NCBI GenBank assembly: GCA_041741375.1
Contig: JBGSKF010000095.1
Location: 1 to 64,000, forward strand
Reading direction: 5' to 3'
Source of the DNA: OFTM291 sp041741375
Lineage (GTDB): Bacteria; Gemmatimonadota; Gemmatimonadetes; Gemmatimonadales; GWC2-71-9
DNA: 64,000 nt
The notes under the pieces were generated by a model, which was given only the letters and a program-made list of their open reading frames with translations, did not search any database and was not told where the DNA came from. Each line of letters starts with the position of its first letter. Position 1 is the first letter of the stretch. Position numbers and translations under genes: made by a program. This document shows, in pieces, positions 32,408-41,925 of this stretch.

Positions 32408-33405
32408 ATGACACCTGCTCTCGCCCGCACCCTCCGTTCCGGCCGTTTCCTCCTTGGGCTCACCGCTCTGGCCGGGTGCGCCCCCGACCAGCCCCCGCCC
32501 GACGTGCCCTTCGGGGGCCCCTCGCCCTGGCCCTCCATCCGGGAAACACAAGTGCGTGAGCTCCTCCCCGCCGCGATGACGACCGCCGGTGTCGACGCCT
32601 GGATCGTCCTCGTGCGCGAGAACGCCAACGATCCCCTGGCCCTTCATGTGGGAGGAGAGAACGCGGGTGCCCCCTCCGCCATTCTCTTCTTCCGGCAGGG
32701 CAACGAGGTGCGGTCAACCGTGTTGAGCGGATTTGGCGAGGCCGTCGCCCACAGAGGGTCTCGAGCGTGAGGCCTACGCCACGGTCGTCCCCGGCACCAC
32801 CACCGATGCCGACCTGGCGCGTTTTCTCAAGCGACGCATGCGGGAACTCGGCGTGGAGGACGGGTGGTCCCCGGCGCAGAACCCGAATGTCAACTCGGGG
32901 CCCGACCGCGGGCATTCCCATGCCACCGAACGCGTCATCCAGCCCGGCGACCTCATCCAGACCGACTTCGGCATCCGGGTGCACGGCGTCTGGGTGACCG
33001 ACATCCAGCGCTTCGCCAATGTGCTTCGCCCGGGGGAAACGGCCCCACCCGAGGAGGTCCAGCGGCGATGGGAAGCGGCACTCGCCGCGGGACGAGCCGC
33101 GTTCGAGGCGATGGGGCCCGGACACCGGATCCCTCGCCGTTCCCTGGGGCACCGGTCACCCGGTCGGGTACTGGGCCCACGATGCGGGGACGGGACTGAA
33201 CCGGCGGGAGACCCGTCCCCTTGTGGAGGGGCAGGTGCTGGCCTTCGACAGTCTCCACGCATGGGCCCTCGACGGGAGCACCACCGCAGCGTGGGGTGAT
33301 GGCACCAAGAGCTTCTCATCCGAGGAGATGGCGGTCATCACGGCGAACGGCGCCGAGTACCTTGTGGCACCCCAGCAGAAGTTGATTCTGAGCAGAAGCC
33401 GGTAG
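32408..33405 (+). pseudogene. M24-family metallopeptidase (Xaa-Pro dipeptidase-like), deleted and frameshifted
   Basis: The start (ATG 32408) encodes a lipoprotein-like signal (GRFLLGLTALAGCAPD) and the creatinase-type N-domain (VDAWIVLVRENANDPLALH). It then jumps into the catalytic domain with loss of about 200 residues and a frame change: LEREAYATVVPGTTTDADL, NVNSGPDRGHSHA, GDLIQTDFGIRVHGVWVTDI (metal Asp). A second break near 33120 precedes LAVPWGTGHPVGYWAHDAG and the C-terminal end. At least two deletions separate the parts, so sequencing error alone cannot explain it. Confidence 0.8.
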
Positions 33406-33434
33406 AGCGACCGGAGGGAGGACAGCCAGGGTGG

Positions 33435-33998
33435 CTACTCGCCCCACACGGCACGGAAATATGCCGAGAGATCGATGCGGAGCGGAGAGACCGCATTTTC
33501 CGGCTGCCAGGCGAGTTCCTGATCGGCGATGGCGGGATGGTCCGCCCCGGGGGTCCAGACCTCCACCAGCCGGGCATCAAGATCCACGATCCAGTACGTC
33601 GGGACGCCAGTGCGTTGATAGAGCCGACGCTTGGTGACCCGGTCATGCCGTGCGGTAGAGGGAGACAACACCTCTGCGACCAGAAGCGGGATACCATACT
33701 CGTCCCATTCGCGGGGGGGCCGTCCCTCCACCATGCGACCCACAAAGAGATCGGGCTGGAGCATTTGGCCGGCGTGGAAGTCGAGGTCGGCGGGAGAGAT
33801 GCAGAGGCCCCCGATCCGGTGTGCGCGGACATACGGAGCGATCCGGAGCAGGAGCTCCACCACGCCGTACTGGTGGAGCGCGCGTGGGCTCGGGCTCACG
33901 AGGAGCTCGCCATCCACGAGCTCGTAGCGGTTTCCGTCGTCGGGGAGGGCGAGCACCTCCTCCCGAGTCCAGTGGCGGGCCACAGCAGGCATGCCCAT
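33435..33998 (-). CDS. Uma2-family PD-(D/E)xK protein, copy 1
   Basis: 187 residues. Typical Uma2 order: DGNRYELVDGELLVSPSP, ISPADLDF, LQPDLFVGRMV, LLVAEVLSPSTARHDRVTKR (Glu and Lys of the nuclease core), and GVPTYWIVDLDARLVEVW. Uma2 proteins have a restriction-endonuclease-like fold. Biological role is mostly unknown; they expand in cyanobacteria and other phyla and often sit in arrays. First of three tandem copies. Confidence 0.9.
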   Translation of the reverse strand: MGMPAVARHWTREEVLALPDDGNRYELVDGELLVSPSPRALHQYGVVELLLRIAPYVRAHRIGGLCISPADLDFHAGQMLQPDLFVGRMVEGRPPREWDEYGIPLLVAEVLSPSTARHDRVTKRRLYQRTGVPTYWIVDLDARLVEVWTPGADHPAIADQELAWQPENAVSPLRIDLSAYFRAVWGE

Positions 33999-34096
33999 AC
34001 GTTACGCTCGGCGAAAGTGGGGAGGCAAGGGGGCGGCATGATCCCAACCTCGCCACCCTTCCCCCGGGCCCGACAACCCGAAAGATGCGGGCCGGA

Positions 34097-34671
34097 TCAA
34101 TCGATCGGGGTATCCCCCAGGATCCTTCCGAACAGCTCAGGCAGGTCAATCTGGAGCGGTGTGATGGCGGGCTCCGGATGCCAGACGAGGAAATCCTCGG
34201 CGATGACAGGTCGGTCGGCCCCGGGGGTCCAGACCTCCACCAGCCGGGCATCGAGGTCCACAATCCAGTAGGTCGGGACCCCGGTGCGTTGATAGAGCCG
34301 ACGCTTGGTGACCCGGTCATGCCGTGCGGTAGAGGGAGACAACACCTCTGCGACCAGAAGCGGGATACCATACTCGTCCCATTCGCGAGGGGGCCGTCCC
34401 TCCACCATGCGACCCACAAAGAGATCGGGCTGGAGCAGTTGTCCAGGTGGAAGTCGAGGTCGGCGGGAGCGATACACAGGTCCCCGATCCGGTGGACGCG
34501 GACATACGGAGCGATCCGGAGCAGGAGCTCCACCACCCCGCGCTGGTGAAGCGGCCGCGGGCTCGGGCTCACGAGGAGCTCTCCGTCCACGAGCTCGTAG
34601 CGGTTTCCGTCGTCGGGGAGGGCGAGCACCTCCTCGCGGGTCCAGTGGCGGGCCACGGCAGGCATACCCAT
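34097..34671 (-). pseudogene. Uma2-family protein, copy 2, single-base frameshift
   Basis: Starts like copy 1 (MGMPAVARHWTREEVLALP) and reads normally to ADLDFH. One base is then missing near 34446; in the next frame GQLLQPDLFVGRMVEG to WIVDLDARLVEVW and the end GRILGDTPID continue without gaps to the stop at 34097. Total length 575 bp is one base short of a multiple of three. The rest is highly similar to copy 1, so inactivation is recent or a sequencing error. Confidence 0.8.
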
Positions 34672-34769
34672 ACGTTACGCTCGGCGAGTGAGAGGAGGCA
34701 AGGGGGCGGCATGTCCCCGAACTTCGCCCTCCCTCGCGGGGACGGATAACCCCAACGACGCGGGCCGGA

Positions 34770-35345
34770 TCAGTCGATCGGGGGGTCTCCCCAGATCCGC
34801 CGGAACAGCGCGGGCAGGTCAATCTCCAGCGGCGTGACTGCAGGCTCGGGACGCCAGACCAGGATGCCCTCAGCGATGACGGGCCGACTGGACCCGGGGG
34901 TCCAGACCTCCACCAGCCGGGCATCGAGGTCCACGACCCAGTACGTCGGGACGCCGGAGCGTTGATAGAGCCGTCTTTTGGTGACCCGGTCATACCGGGC
35001 CGTGGAGGGGGAGAGGACCTCGACCACCAGAAGGGGAATGTGCACATCCGACCATTCCCTGAGCGGAGTGCCCTCCCGTCGCGTCACCACGAACAGATCG
35101 GGTTGCACCAGGTGTCCAGCGTCCAGGTCAAGGTCCGCAGGGGAGAACAGCACCTCGCCCAGTCGATGTACCGCCAGCCATGACCCAATCAGCAGGTGGA
35201 ACTGACCCACAACCCTCTGATGGGACCATCGTGGGGCCGGGCTCACCAGGAGCTCGCCGTCCACGAGTTCGTAGCGGTTTCCGTCGTCGGGGAGGGCGAG
35301 CACCTCCTCGCGGGTCCAGTGGCGGGCCACGGCAGGCATACCCAT
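34770..35345 (-). CDS. Uma2-family PD-(D/E)xK protein, copy 3
   Basis: 191 residues, intact. The first 36 residues are nearly identical to copies 1 and 2, then the middle diverges (WSHQRVVGQFHLLIGSW, LFSPADLDLD). The core is present: VQPDLFVVTRR, LLVVEVLSPSTARYDRVTKR, GVPTYWVVDLDARLVEVW. The divergent middle with conserved ends suggests past recombination or domain shuffling among copies. Confidence 0.9.
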   Translation of the reverse strand: MGMPAVARHWTREEVLALPDDGNRYELVDGELLVSPAPRWSHQRVVGQFHLLIGSWLAVHRLGEVLFSPADLDLDAGHLVQPDLFVVTRREGTPLREWSDVHIPLLVVEVLSPSTARYDRVTKRRLYQRSGVPTYWVVDLDARLVEVWTPGSSRPVIAEGILVWRPEPAVTPLEIDLPALFRRIWGDPPID

Positions 35346-35459
35346 ACGTTACGCTCGGCGAGTGAGAGGAGGCAAGGAGGCGGCATGTCCCCAACCTCGC
35401 CACCCTTCCCCAGGGCCCGATAACCCGGAAGATGCGGGCCGGATCAATCGATCGGGGTC
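35346..35459. repeat. Left-over tandem repeat unit of the Uma2 array
   Basis: CCCATACGTTACGCTCGGCGA (written here as its core ACGTTACGCTCGGCGA) lies at the 5' edge of every Uma2 copy (about 33996, 34671, 35345). After it, CGGGCCGGATCAATCGATCGGGG at 35435-35458 is the same sequence that marks the 3' end of copies 2 and 3 (34090-34113, 34760-34783), but no Uma2 gene is attached here. This is the junction of a lost fourth unit. Confidence 0.6.
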
Positions 35460-35570
35460 CTGGGGTCAGTCCCACCCACCGGAGAGGGTGGCGCGCTCCC
35501 CCTGTCTCCCACATTCTTCTGTCCCGGACACCCATGTCCCGCTCACCAACCAGAGAACCCGGCAGCCCGC

Positions 35571-37655
35571 ATGGTCACATTTCCACCCCACCCCATCTAC
35601 AGCGACACCGACGCCGAGGCCATGCTCTCCCGGTGGTCACCCCGATGGGGCGAGGACCTGGTTCTACGGGTCTACACCTCACGACTCCTGGGTGGTGACC
35701 CTTCCCTGGTGCTCCATGGCGGCGGCAACACGTCCGTCAAGACCGTCGTGCGGGACCTGGCGGGGGAACCGGTCGACGTGTTGTACGTCAAGGGCAGCGG
35801 GTCGGACCTGTCGGCCATCGGCCCCGAGGGCTTTCCGGCCTGCCGTCTCGGTCCCCTCCTCCGGTATTGCCAGCTTTCCTCCCTGACCGACGAGGAGATG
35901 GTGGCGGGCCTGAGGAGCCAGATGCTCGACCCGGGAAGCCCGACCCCCAGTGTCGAGGCCCTGCTGCACGCGCTCCTCCCCGGCCGGTTCGTCGACCACA
36001 CGCACGCGGATGCGGTCCTGGCGGTGCAGGATCAACCGAACGCCCGGGACCTGGCGGAGGAGATCTGGGGGCCGTCCTTTCTCTTCATCCCCTACGTCAT
36101 GCCCGGCTTCGTACTGGCGCGGCGCGTGGCGGACCTCGCCTCATCCTTCGACGGGATCCAGGGACTGATTCTGGAGCAACATGGGATCTTCACGTGGGGT
36201 AGCACCGCGCGCGAGAGCTACGAGCGGATGCTCGCGGGAGTCGTGGCCGCGGAGAAATGGCGCGCTGCTTCGCGTCCCCCCACGGTCATGCCGACCACCA
36301 CCGCCCCCGATCCTGCGGCACGACACGCGACCCAACGGCATCTTGCCCTCCTGGTCCGGGGAGTGCTGGCCGCCCATGCCCAGGGAAGGCATTTCATCAC
36401 GTCATGGCGGGATGACCCTGCGATCCTGGCTCTGACCGGTCGACCGGATGGCCCGGACCTTACGGCGCGAGGCACCGTCACTCCGGACCATGTGATCCGC
36501 ACCAAGCCTCGCCCCCTCTGGCTTCCTCCCCCCGAGGGCGGCACCGCATACCCTCGGAACCTCGTCGAGCAGGCCGTGGCCGGGTATGCCGATTGGTATG
36601 GGGAGTACTTTGCCCGCGGCGTGTCGCGGGCAGGACGCCCGCTCACGGCGCTCGATCCCCTTCCGCGAGTGATTCTGGTGCCCGGGCTCGGCGCCCTGAC
36701 CGTCGGGCGCACGATCACCGATGCCGTGGTGGCCGGAGACATCGTCGCCCGCGCGGCCGCCGTGGTGCAGGAGGCCGAGACCGTCGGGCGCTATCGCCCG
36801 GTGAGTGAGGCCGACCTCTTCGACGTGGAATACTGGAGTCTGGAACAGGCCAAGCTGGCCCGGGGAGGACGCGAGGGACCGTTGGCGGGACGCATCGCCC
36901 TGGTGACGGGTGCCGCCGGCGGAATCGGACGTGCGACCGCTCTGCACCTCCTCGACCTCGGGGCCCACGTGCTGCTGACCGACAGGGACCCGGCCCCGCT
37001 GTCGGACACGGCGGACGCGCTCCGAGGCCGGCATGGTCGCCGAGTGTCCACAGCACCGTGCGACGTCACCGATACCGGCTCCGTGTCCCGTGCCGTGGAG
37101 ATCGCGATCGAGACCTTCGGCGGAGTGGACCTCCTCGTCTCCAATGCGGGGACTGCTCCCTCCGGGTTGCTCCACACGCCACCGGGGGAGACGGCGCTCG
37201 AACACTCGCTGGACATCAATCTCCTGGGCCACCAACGGGTGGCGCATGCCGTGGCTCGTGTGCTGCTCGCCCAGGGGTGCGGAGGCTGCCTCCTCTTCAA
37301 CGCGTCGAAGAGTGCCGTCAACCCTGGTCCCGAGTTCGGGCCCTATGCGATTCCGAAGGCGGGAGTGCTGGCCCTCATGCGGCAATATGCGGTTGATCTG
37401 GGGTCCCATGGAATCCGATCCAACGCCGTCAACGCCGATCGGATCCGGACCGGTCTCTTTGGAGACGGGGTGCTCGAGGCGCGGGCCCGGGCTCGGGGCG
37501 TGTCCCCCGAGGACTACTTCCAGCAGAATCTCCTCCGCCGCGAGACCACCGCGCGCGATGTGGCCGAGGCGTTTGGATGGCTTGCCACGGCGGAGGCCAC
37601 GACGGGGTGTTTTGTGACGGTGGACGGGGGCAACGCGGCGGCCTTTCCGCGGTGA
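35571..37655 (+). CDS. Bifunctional class II aldolase / short-chain dehydrogenase
   Basis: 694 residues. The N-terminal aldolase part (about 1-400) has LVLHGGGNTSVK, VLYVKGSGSDL, DHTHADAVLAVQ (metal His pair) and LILEQHGIFTWG. The C-terminal dehydrogenase (about 435-690) has the Rossmann motif TGAAGGIGRATALHLLDLG, NAG in VSNAGTAPSG, and YAIPK (Y-x-x-x-K). The fusion matches the RhaD/YuxG type that splits rhamnulose 1-phosphate or similar sugar phosphates and reduces or oxidises the aldehyde product. No other sugar genes are adjacent, so the sugar is uncertain. Confidence 0.92.
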   Translation: MVTFPPHPIYSDTDAEAMLSRWSPRWGEDLVLRVYTSRLLGGDPSLVLHGGGNTSVKTVVRDLAGEPVDVLYVKGSGSDLSAIGPEGFPACRLGPLLRYCQLSSLTDEEMVAGLRSQMLDPGSPTPSVEALLHALLPGRFVDHTHADAVLAVQDQPNARDLAEEIWGPSFLFIPYVMPGFVLARRVADLASSFDGIQGLILEQHGIFTWGSTARESYERMLAGVVAAEKWRAASRPPTVMPTTTAPDPAARHATQRHLALLVRGVLAAHAQGRHFITSWRDDPAILALTGRPDGPDLTARGTVTPDHVIRTKPRPLWLPPPEGGTAYPRNLVEQAVAGYADWYGEYFARGVSRAGRPLTALDPLPRVILVPGLGALTVGRTITDAVVAGDIVARAAAVVQEAETVGRYRPVSEADLFDVEYWSLEQAKLARGGREGPLAGRIALVTGAAGGIGRATALHLLDLGAHVLLTDRDPAPLSDTADALRGRHGRRVSTAPCDVTDTGSVSRAVEIAIETFGGVDLLVSNAGTAPSGLLHTPPGETALEHSLDINLLGHQRVAHAVARVLLAQGCGGCLLFNASKSAVNPGPEFGPYAIPKAGVLALMRQYAVDLGSHGIRSNAVNADRIRTGLFGDGVLEARARARGVSPEDYFQQNLLRRETTARDVAEAFGWLATAEATTGCFVTVDGGNAAAFPR

Positions 37656-37682
37656 CCTTGGCGATTCGTGTCCGGCGCGGCC

Positions 37683-38408
37683 TCATTGCCACCGGAGTCC
37701 ATAGATCGTGAAGCCCGGCACCAGCACCACGCGGCGCGGAAAGGAAGCGAACCCCGGGCGCACCAGAAACACGCCGAGTTCCGGAGCCACGCCTCGGTCC
37801 ATGCCCCCCAGGCGCACCCCCAGAAACGCGCCGACCGCCTGCATCGTGCGGGCCTCTCGCGTCACCCCCGAAAGCACCTGCTGCAGGCCCAAGGGTCTGT
37901 CGCCCGCACCGGTGAGCAGAGCCCGCGCTCCCCCATAGGGGGTCACCCGTCCCGTTTCAGACCCCGACACCGTGACGGTGGCCCCGGCGTGAGGCTTTCC
38001 CTCGAACGTGAGACCCACGGCTCCCTCCACGGCCGCGGCAAGGCCCTGGATGCCTTCCCCGATCACCTGCCGGCGCAGCGAGACGATCAGGGCGGACGGA
38101 AGGCGAACCCCGACGTCGGTCCGGGCATCGATCGGCCAACGCACGGCCGCATCCGGCCATGGGAGGGGGATCGCGATGCTGTCCCTCAGGAAGGCTCCCG
38201 GCCATACGGTGGAGATGGTGATGCTGCGTTGGATTGTCCCTTGTGGAACTGGCCGTGCCGTGAGGCCCGAGGTGTAGGGCATGCACCCCGTACCCGCCAG
38301 CAGACAGAGAAGCCACCAGGCCCGTGTCCCTCGACCGGACAGGTGGATTGAGCGCCATCGGATCCGGGCTCCCCGCCGTGTTCCCGGCTTCCTGGCAATG
38401 GACTCCAT
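37683..38408 (-). CDS. Hypothetical lipoprotein
   Basis: 241 residues. A long Arg-rich start precedes a hydrophobic stretch and lipobox (WWLLCLLAGTGCMPY). The mature part alternates polar and hydrophobic residues with many Gly and aromatic residues (VGVRLPSALIVSLR, VRLGGMDRGVAPELGVF) as in small outer-membrane barrels. No family recognised. It is convergent with the aldolase gene. Confidence 0.65.
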   Translation of the reverse strand: MESIARKPGTRRGARIRWRSIHLSGRGTRAWWLLCLLAGTGCMPYTSGLTARPVPQGTIQRSITISTVWPGAFLRDSIAIPLPWPDAAVRWPIDARTDVGVRLPSALIVSLRRQVIGEGIQGLAAAVEGAVGLTFEGKPHAGATVTVSGSETGRVTPYGGARALLTGAGDRPLGLQQVLSGVTREARTMQAVGAFLGVRLGGMDRGVAPELGVFLVRPGFASFPRRVVLVPGFTIYGLRWQ

Positions 38409-38484
38409 GCCCCAAGCTGGGGGTCATCCCCTCCCCGGTCGGTGACGCACGTCACGTACCGCGAGGAGTGCCCCTGCCAGTGGC

Positions 38485-39804
38485 TCAGTCTTCGGTCGGG
38501 CGCCGACGGAGACGGTAGATCACCGCACCGATCACCAGCGCGATCCCTCCCGCCACCAGGTTGTCCCCGGTGGTGCTCAACAGAAAGGTGAGACTGACCA
38601 GGAGGGCGGCCACCGGGATGGTGGGGCCGCCGGGAAGTCGCAGAGCCCCCGGGCGGTGCCCGAATCGCTTCCGCAGGACCGGCACCGCCGCGGCGGTCCC
38701 GATATAGGTGGTGAGCCGGGCGATGATGGAGAGCATGGCGAGTTGAACGAAGGAGCCGGACAGGGCCAGGGCCAGGGCGATTCCGGTCTGGGCAATGATG
38801 GCGTTGGCCGGCGTGCGATAGCGCGGATGCACGGAGGCGAAGAGCCGGGGCCCATATCCGTCGGTGGCCAGAGCGAAGAGATACCGCGGACCGATCAGGA
38901 TGGTGTTGCTGATGTTGCCCAGGATGGAGATCACCGCCCCCACCGTGAGGAAGAGCGCGGCCCAGCTCCCGGCAAACTGCCCTGCCGACTCGGCGAGGGG
39001 CGAGGGGGACTCCGCCAGACCCGGCAACGTGCCGAGCGCCACCACCTGCACCAGGGTGTAGAGCACCGTGATGATGACAATCATCGTGAGCATGGCGAAC
39101 GGCACGTCCCGCCGGGGGTTCCGGTATTCACCCGCCGCTGCGGGGGCGTTCTCGAAGCCGGCATAGGCGAAGAGCAGGAGGAGTGCTGCCTCGCCAAGGA
39201 CTCCGGGCCGGGGAGCCTCCACAGCCGTGACCAGCGACCAATCGACGAAGAAGAGCCCCACCACGACGAAGAACACCAGGGGGACCATCTTGATGACCAC
39301 CAGGGCCACCGCGGTGCGAGCCCCGGAGCGGACCCCCACCACGTTGATCCACGCCAGCAGCGCCAGCGACCCTGTGATCAGGACGACCCGGAGGATCCCC
39401 TCATCCGCGGCGGGCCAGAGAAAGGCGAGCGCCAGTGAGAATCCGTTGGCCAGGGACGCCACCGATGCGATGCGCGCCAGCCAGGTCATCCACCCGACTT
39501 CGAATCCGACGAACGCCCCGAACGCCTCGCGGGTGTAGAGGTACGCCCCCCCCGGCTGGTCGAAGTGGCTGGCAACCTCGGCGAAACAGAGCACCAGAAG
39601 CGCCACAGCGAGGCCGGCCAGGATGACCGCCCAGGTGCTCGCGGCGCCCAGAAGCAACGCGGCGGCGGCGGGCAGGAGATAGACGCCGCTCCCGATCACG
39701 TCGTTGATCGAGAGCCCCACGAGCTGCCGTCGGGACACGGCCCTGATCAATTGGGGTGGCGATGCCCCCGGATCTGCATTCGTCTGGTCCATTCCCGGAT
39801 TCAC
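38485..39804 (-). CDS. APC-family amino-acid permease
   Basis: 439 residues with about twelve predicted membrane helices. The first helix has INDVIGSGVYLLP, the broken-helix G-S-G motif of the APC superfamily, then FAEVASHFDQPGGAYLYTREAFG. The sixth helix region FAYAGFENAPAAAGEYRNPRR is also typical. It should exchange or import an amino acid. The tyrosine phenol-lyase gene lies 700 bp away on the opposite strand, so tyrosine or another aromatic amino acid is a reasonable guess only. Confidence 0.9.
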   Translation of the reverse strand: MNPGMDQTNADPGASPPQLIRAVSRRQLVGLSINDVIGSGVYLLPAAAALLLGAASTWAVILAGLAVALLVLCFAEVASHFDQPGGAYLYTREAFGAFVGFEVGWMTWLARIASVASLANGFSLALAFLWPAADEGILRVVLITGSLALLAWINVVGVRSGARTAVALVVIKMVPLVFFVVVGLFFVDWSLVTAVEAPRPGVLGEAALLLLFAYAGFENAPAAAGEYRNPRRDVPFAMLTMIVIITVLYTLVQVVALGTLPGLAESPSPLAESAGQFAGSWAALFLTVGAVISILGNISNTILIGPRYLFALATDGYGPRLFASVHPRYRTPANAIIAQTGIALALALSGSFVQLAMLSIIARLTTYIGTAAAVPVLRKRFGHRPGALRLPGGPTIPVAALLVSLTFLLSTTGDNLVAGGIALVIGAVIYRLRRRPTED

Positions 39805-39908
39805 GATTCGACCTCACAGGCGCGGGGGAAGCACGGGGGGCACACAGGGAGGGCCCCGGAAGGGAGATGAGCCACGGCGCCCACCTGCCAAGTGGACAAG
39901 GGGTCCGG

Positions 39909-40394
39909 CTATTCGGCCCAGACGGCGCGGAAGTACCGGGGCAGGTCGATCACCAGGGGTGGTATCCCGATATCGGACTGCCAGAGAAGCCTGTGTTTCG
40001 TGGTCACAGGAGCGCGGTCCCCCGGACTCCAGACCTCGACGCTTCTCAGGTCCAGGTCGATGATCCAGTACACCGGCACCCCTGCGCGCTGGTAGTACTG
40101 GCGTTTCGTCACCCGGTCATGATGCGCCGTGGAGGGGGAGAGGGAAAGATCGGGCTGCAGGAGTTGCCCGGACCGGAAATCGAGGTCAGCCGGGGAAAAA
40201 CACACGCGGCCCATCCTGTGCGCACGTACATAGGGATCCACGAGTCTGAAGAGTTCCGCAACCCCCGCCTGATGCGCACCCCGGGGGCTGGGACTCACCA
40301 GGAGTTTCCCGTCCACCAGTTCATAACGATTTCCATCCTCGGGAAGCGCGAGGACGGAATCACGGGTCCAGAATCCAGCCGCGGGCATGCCCAT
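39909..40394 (-). CDS. Uma2-family protein, dispersed copy with core deletion
   Basis: 161 residues. Ends and flanks match the array (DGNRYELVDGKLLVSPSP, FSPADLDF, LLQPDL, TAHHDRVTKR, GVPVYWIIDLDLRSVEVW), including the ATACGCTACGCTCGGC sequence before its ATG. But QPDL is joined directly to SLSPST: about 25 residues ending in the V-A-E-V catalytic Glu are missing in frame. The Asp and Lys remain; the Glu is lost. The protein could fold but is probably not a nuclease. Confidence 0.8.
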   Translation of the reverse strand: MGMPAAGFWTRDSVLALPEDGNRYELVDGKLLVSPSPRGAHQAGVAELFRLVDPYVRAHRMGRVCFSPADLDFRSGQLLQPDLSLSPSTAHHDRVTKRQYYQRAGVPVYWIIDLDLRSVEVWSPGDRAPVTTKHRLLWQSDIGIPPLVIDLPRYFRAVWAE

Positions 40395-40505
40395 ACGCTA
40401 CGCTCGGCAAACGGGGAAAGGCAAGGGGTCCCTTCACGAGACGCTCACGTTCTCCTCATCAACGGGGGCCTATTCTACGGATTCCCCTACCCCCGGAGAA
40501 GAGGA

Positions 40506-41894
40506 ATGTCCCGCCGAAGCTGGGCTGAACCGTGGAAGATCAAGATGGTGGAACCGATCCGACTCACGTCGCGGGAGGAACGGGAGCGAGCCATCGCGGA
40601 GGCGGGGTACAACACCTTTCTCCTCCGCTCCGAGGACGTCTACATCGACCTCCTGACCGACTCCGGCACAAGTGCCATGTCGGACCGCCAGTGGGCCGGG
40701 ATGATGTTGGGGGACGAGGCCTACGCCGGGTCTCGCAACTACTACCGGCTGGAAGAGGCGGTGCGCCGTCATTACGGATTCGAGCACCTGATCCCGACCC
40801 ACCAGGGTCGCGGGGCTGAGCACCTTCTGTCCCGCATTCTGATCCATCCCGGGGACCACATCCCGGGGAACATGTATTTCACCACGACCCGGCTGCACCA
40901 GGAACTGGCAGGGGGAAGCTTCCACGACGTGATCATCGACGAAGCGCACGACCCCCGGTCCGAGCACCCGTTCAAGGGCAACATCGACCTGGCAAAACTC
41001 GACCGGCTGGTGGCGACGGTCGGGGCCGATCGGATCCCCTACGTATGCGTGGCAGCCACCGTCAACCTGGCAGGCGGACAGCCGATCAGCCTGGCCAATC
41101 TCCGGGAGGTTCGCGCCTGGGCCGCGGCACACGGCATCCGCATCATCCTCGACGCGACGCGGGCGGTGGAGAACGCGTGGTTTATCCAGCAGCGCGAGCC
41201 GGGGCAGTCGGGCCGCCTGGTTGCCGACATTCTGCTCGATCTCTGCGCCTTGTCCGACGGGGCGACGATGTCGGGGAAGAAGGACAGTCTGGTGAACATC
41301 GGGGGATGGCTGGGGCTCCGGGATCCCGACCTGGCGGAAGAAGCGCGGAATCTGGTGGTGGTCTACGAGGGGCTCCACACCTATGGCGGACTGGCGGGAC
41401 GGGACCTGGAGGCGATGGCGATCGGCATCGAGGAGTCGGTGCAGGAGGATCACATCCGGACCCGGATCGGACAGGTGCTCTATCTGGGGGAGAATCTGCG
41501 CGCAGCCGGCGTCCCCATCGTCCTTCCGATCGGGGGCCACGCCGTGTTCCTCGACGCCGCGGCGATTCTGGACCATCTCCCCCGCGACCAGTTCCCGGCC
41601 CAGGCCCTCGCGGCGGCGCTCTATCTCGAATCGGGAATCCGGGCGATGGAACGGGGAGCAGTGTCGGCGGGACGGGATCCCGTCACCGGCGAGAACCGGT
41701 TCCCTCGACTGGAACTGGTCCGGCTCACGATTCCCCGGCGGGTATACACCCAGGCGCACATGGATGTGACCGCCGAGGCGGTGGAGGCGGTGATGGCGAA
41801 GCGGGGAGAGGTCCCGGGGCTTCGGTTCGTGTCGGAACCCAAGTATCTCCGGTTCTTCCAGGCCCGATTCGAGCCCCTCATCATGAACCACTGA
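40506..41894 (+). CDS. tpl: Tyrosine phenol-lyase (beta-tyrosinase)
   Basis: 462 residues from ATG 40506 (GGAGAAGAGG upstream). PLP enzyme that splits L-tyrosine to phenol, pyruvate and ammonia. It follows TPL and tryptophanase throughout: YIDLLTDSGTSAMSD, MLGDEAYAGS, THQGRGAEHLLS, MYFTTTRLHQE, TVNLAGGQP, and SGKKD (Schiff-base Lys about 259). Residues 381-384 read MERG; the Met and Arg here (M379/R381 in Citrobacter TPL) bind the phenol ring and separate TPL from tryptophanase, which lacks that Arg. The ending LRFFQARF also fits TPL. Confidence 0.92.
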   Translation: MSRRSWAEPWKIKMVEPIRLTSREERERAIAEAGYNTFLLRSEDVYIDLLTDSGTSAMSDRQWAGMMLGDEAYAGSRNYYRLEEAVRRHYGFEHLIPTHQGRGAEHLLSRILIHPGDHIPGNMYFTTTRLHQELAGGSFHDVIIDEAHDPRSEHPFKGNIDLAKLDRLVATVGADRIPYVCVAATVNLAGGQPISLANLREVRAWAAAHGIRIILDATRAVENAWFIQQREPGQSGRLVADILLDLCALSDGATMSGKKDSLVNIGGWLGLRDPDLAEEARNLVVVYEGLHTYGGLAGRDLEAMAIGIEESVQEDHIRTRIGQVLYLGENLRAAGVPIVLPIGGHAVFLDAAAILDHLPRDQFPAQALAAALYLESGIRAMERGAVSAGRDPVTGENRFPRLELVRLTIPRRVYTQAHMDVTAEAVEAVMAKRGEVPGLRFVSEPKYLRFFQARFEPLIMNH

Positions 41895-41925
41895 GACCTT
41901 TCTTGCTTCACCCGACCCAAGTCGC

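Noticed and set aside
40506..41894. Tryptophanase (tnaA)
   Set aside because: The MERG segment and the LRFFQARF ending match tyrosine phenol-lyase; tryptophanase lacks the Arg in that position.
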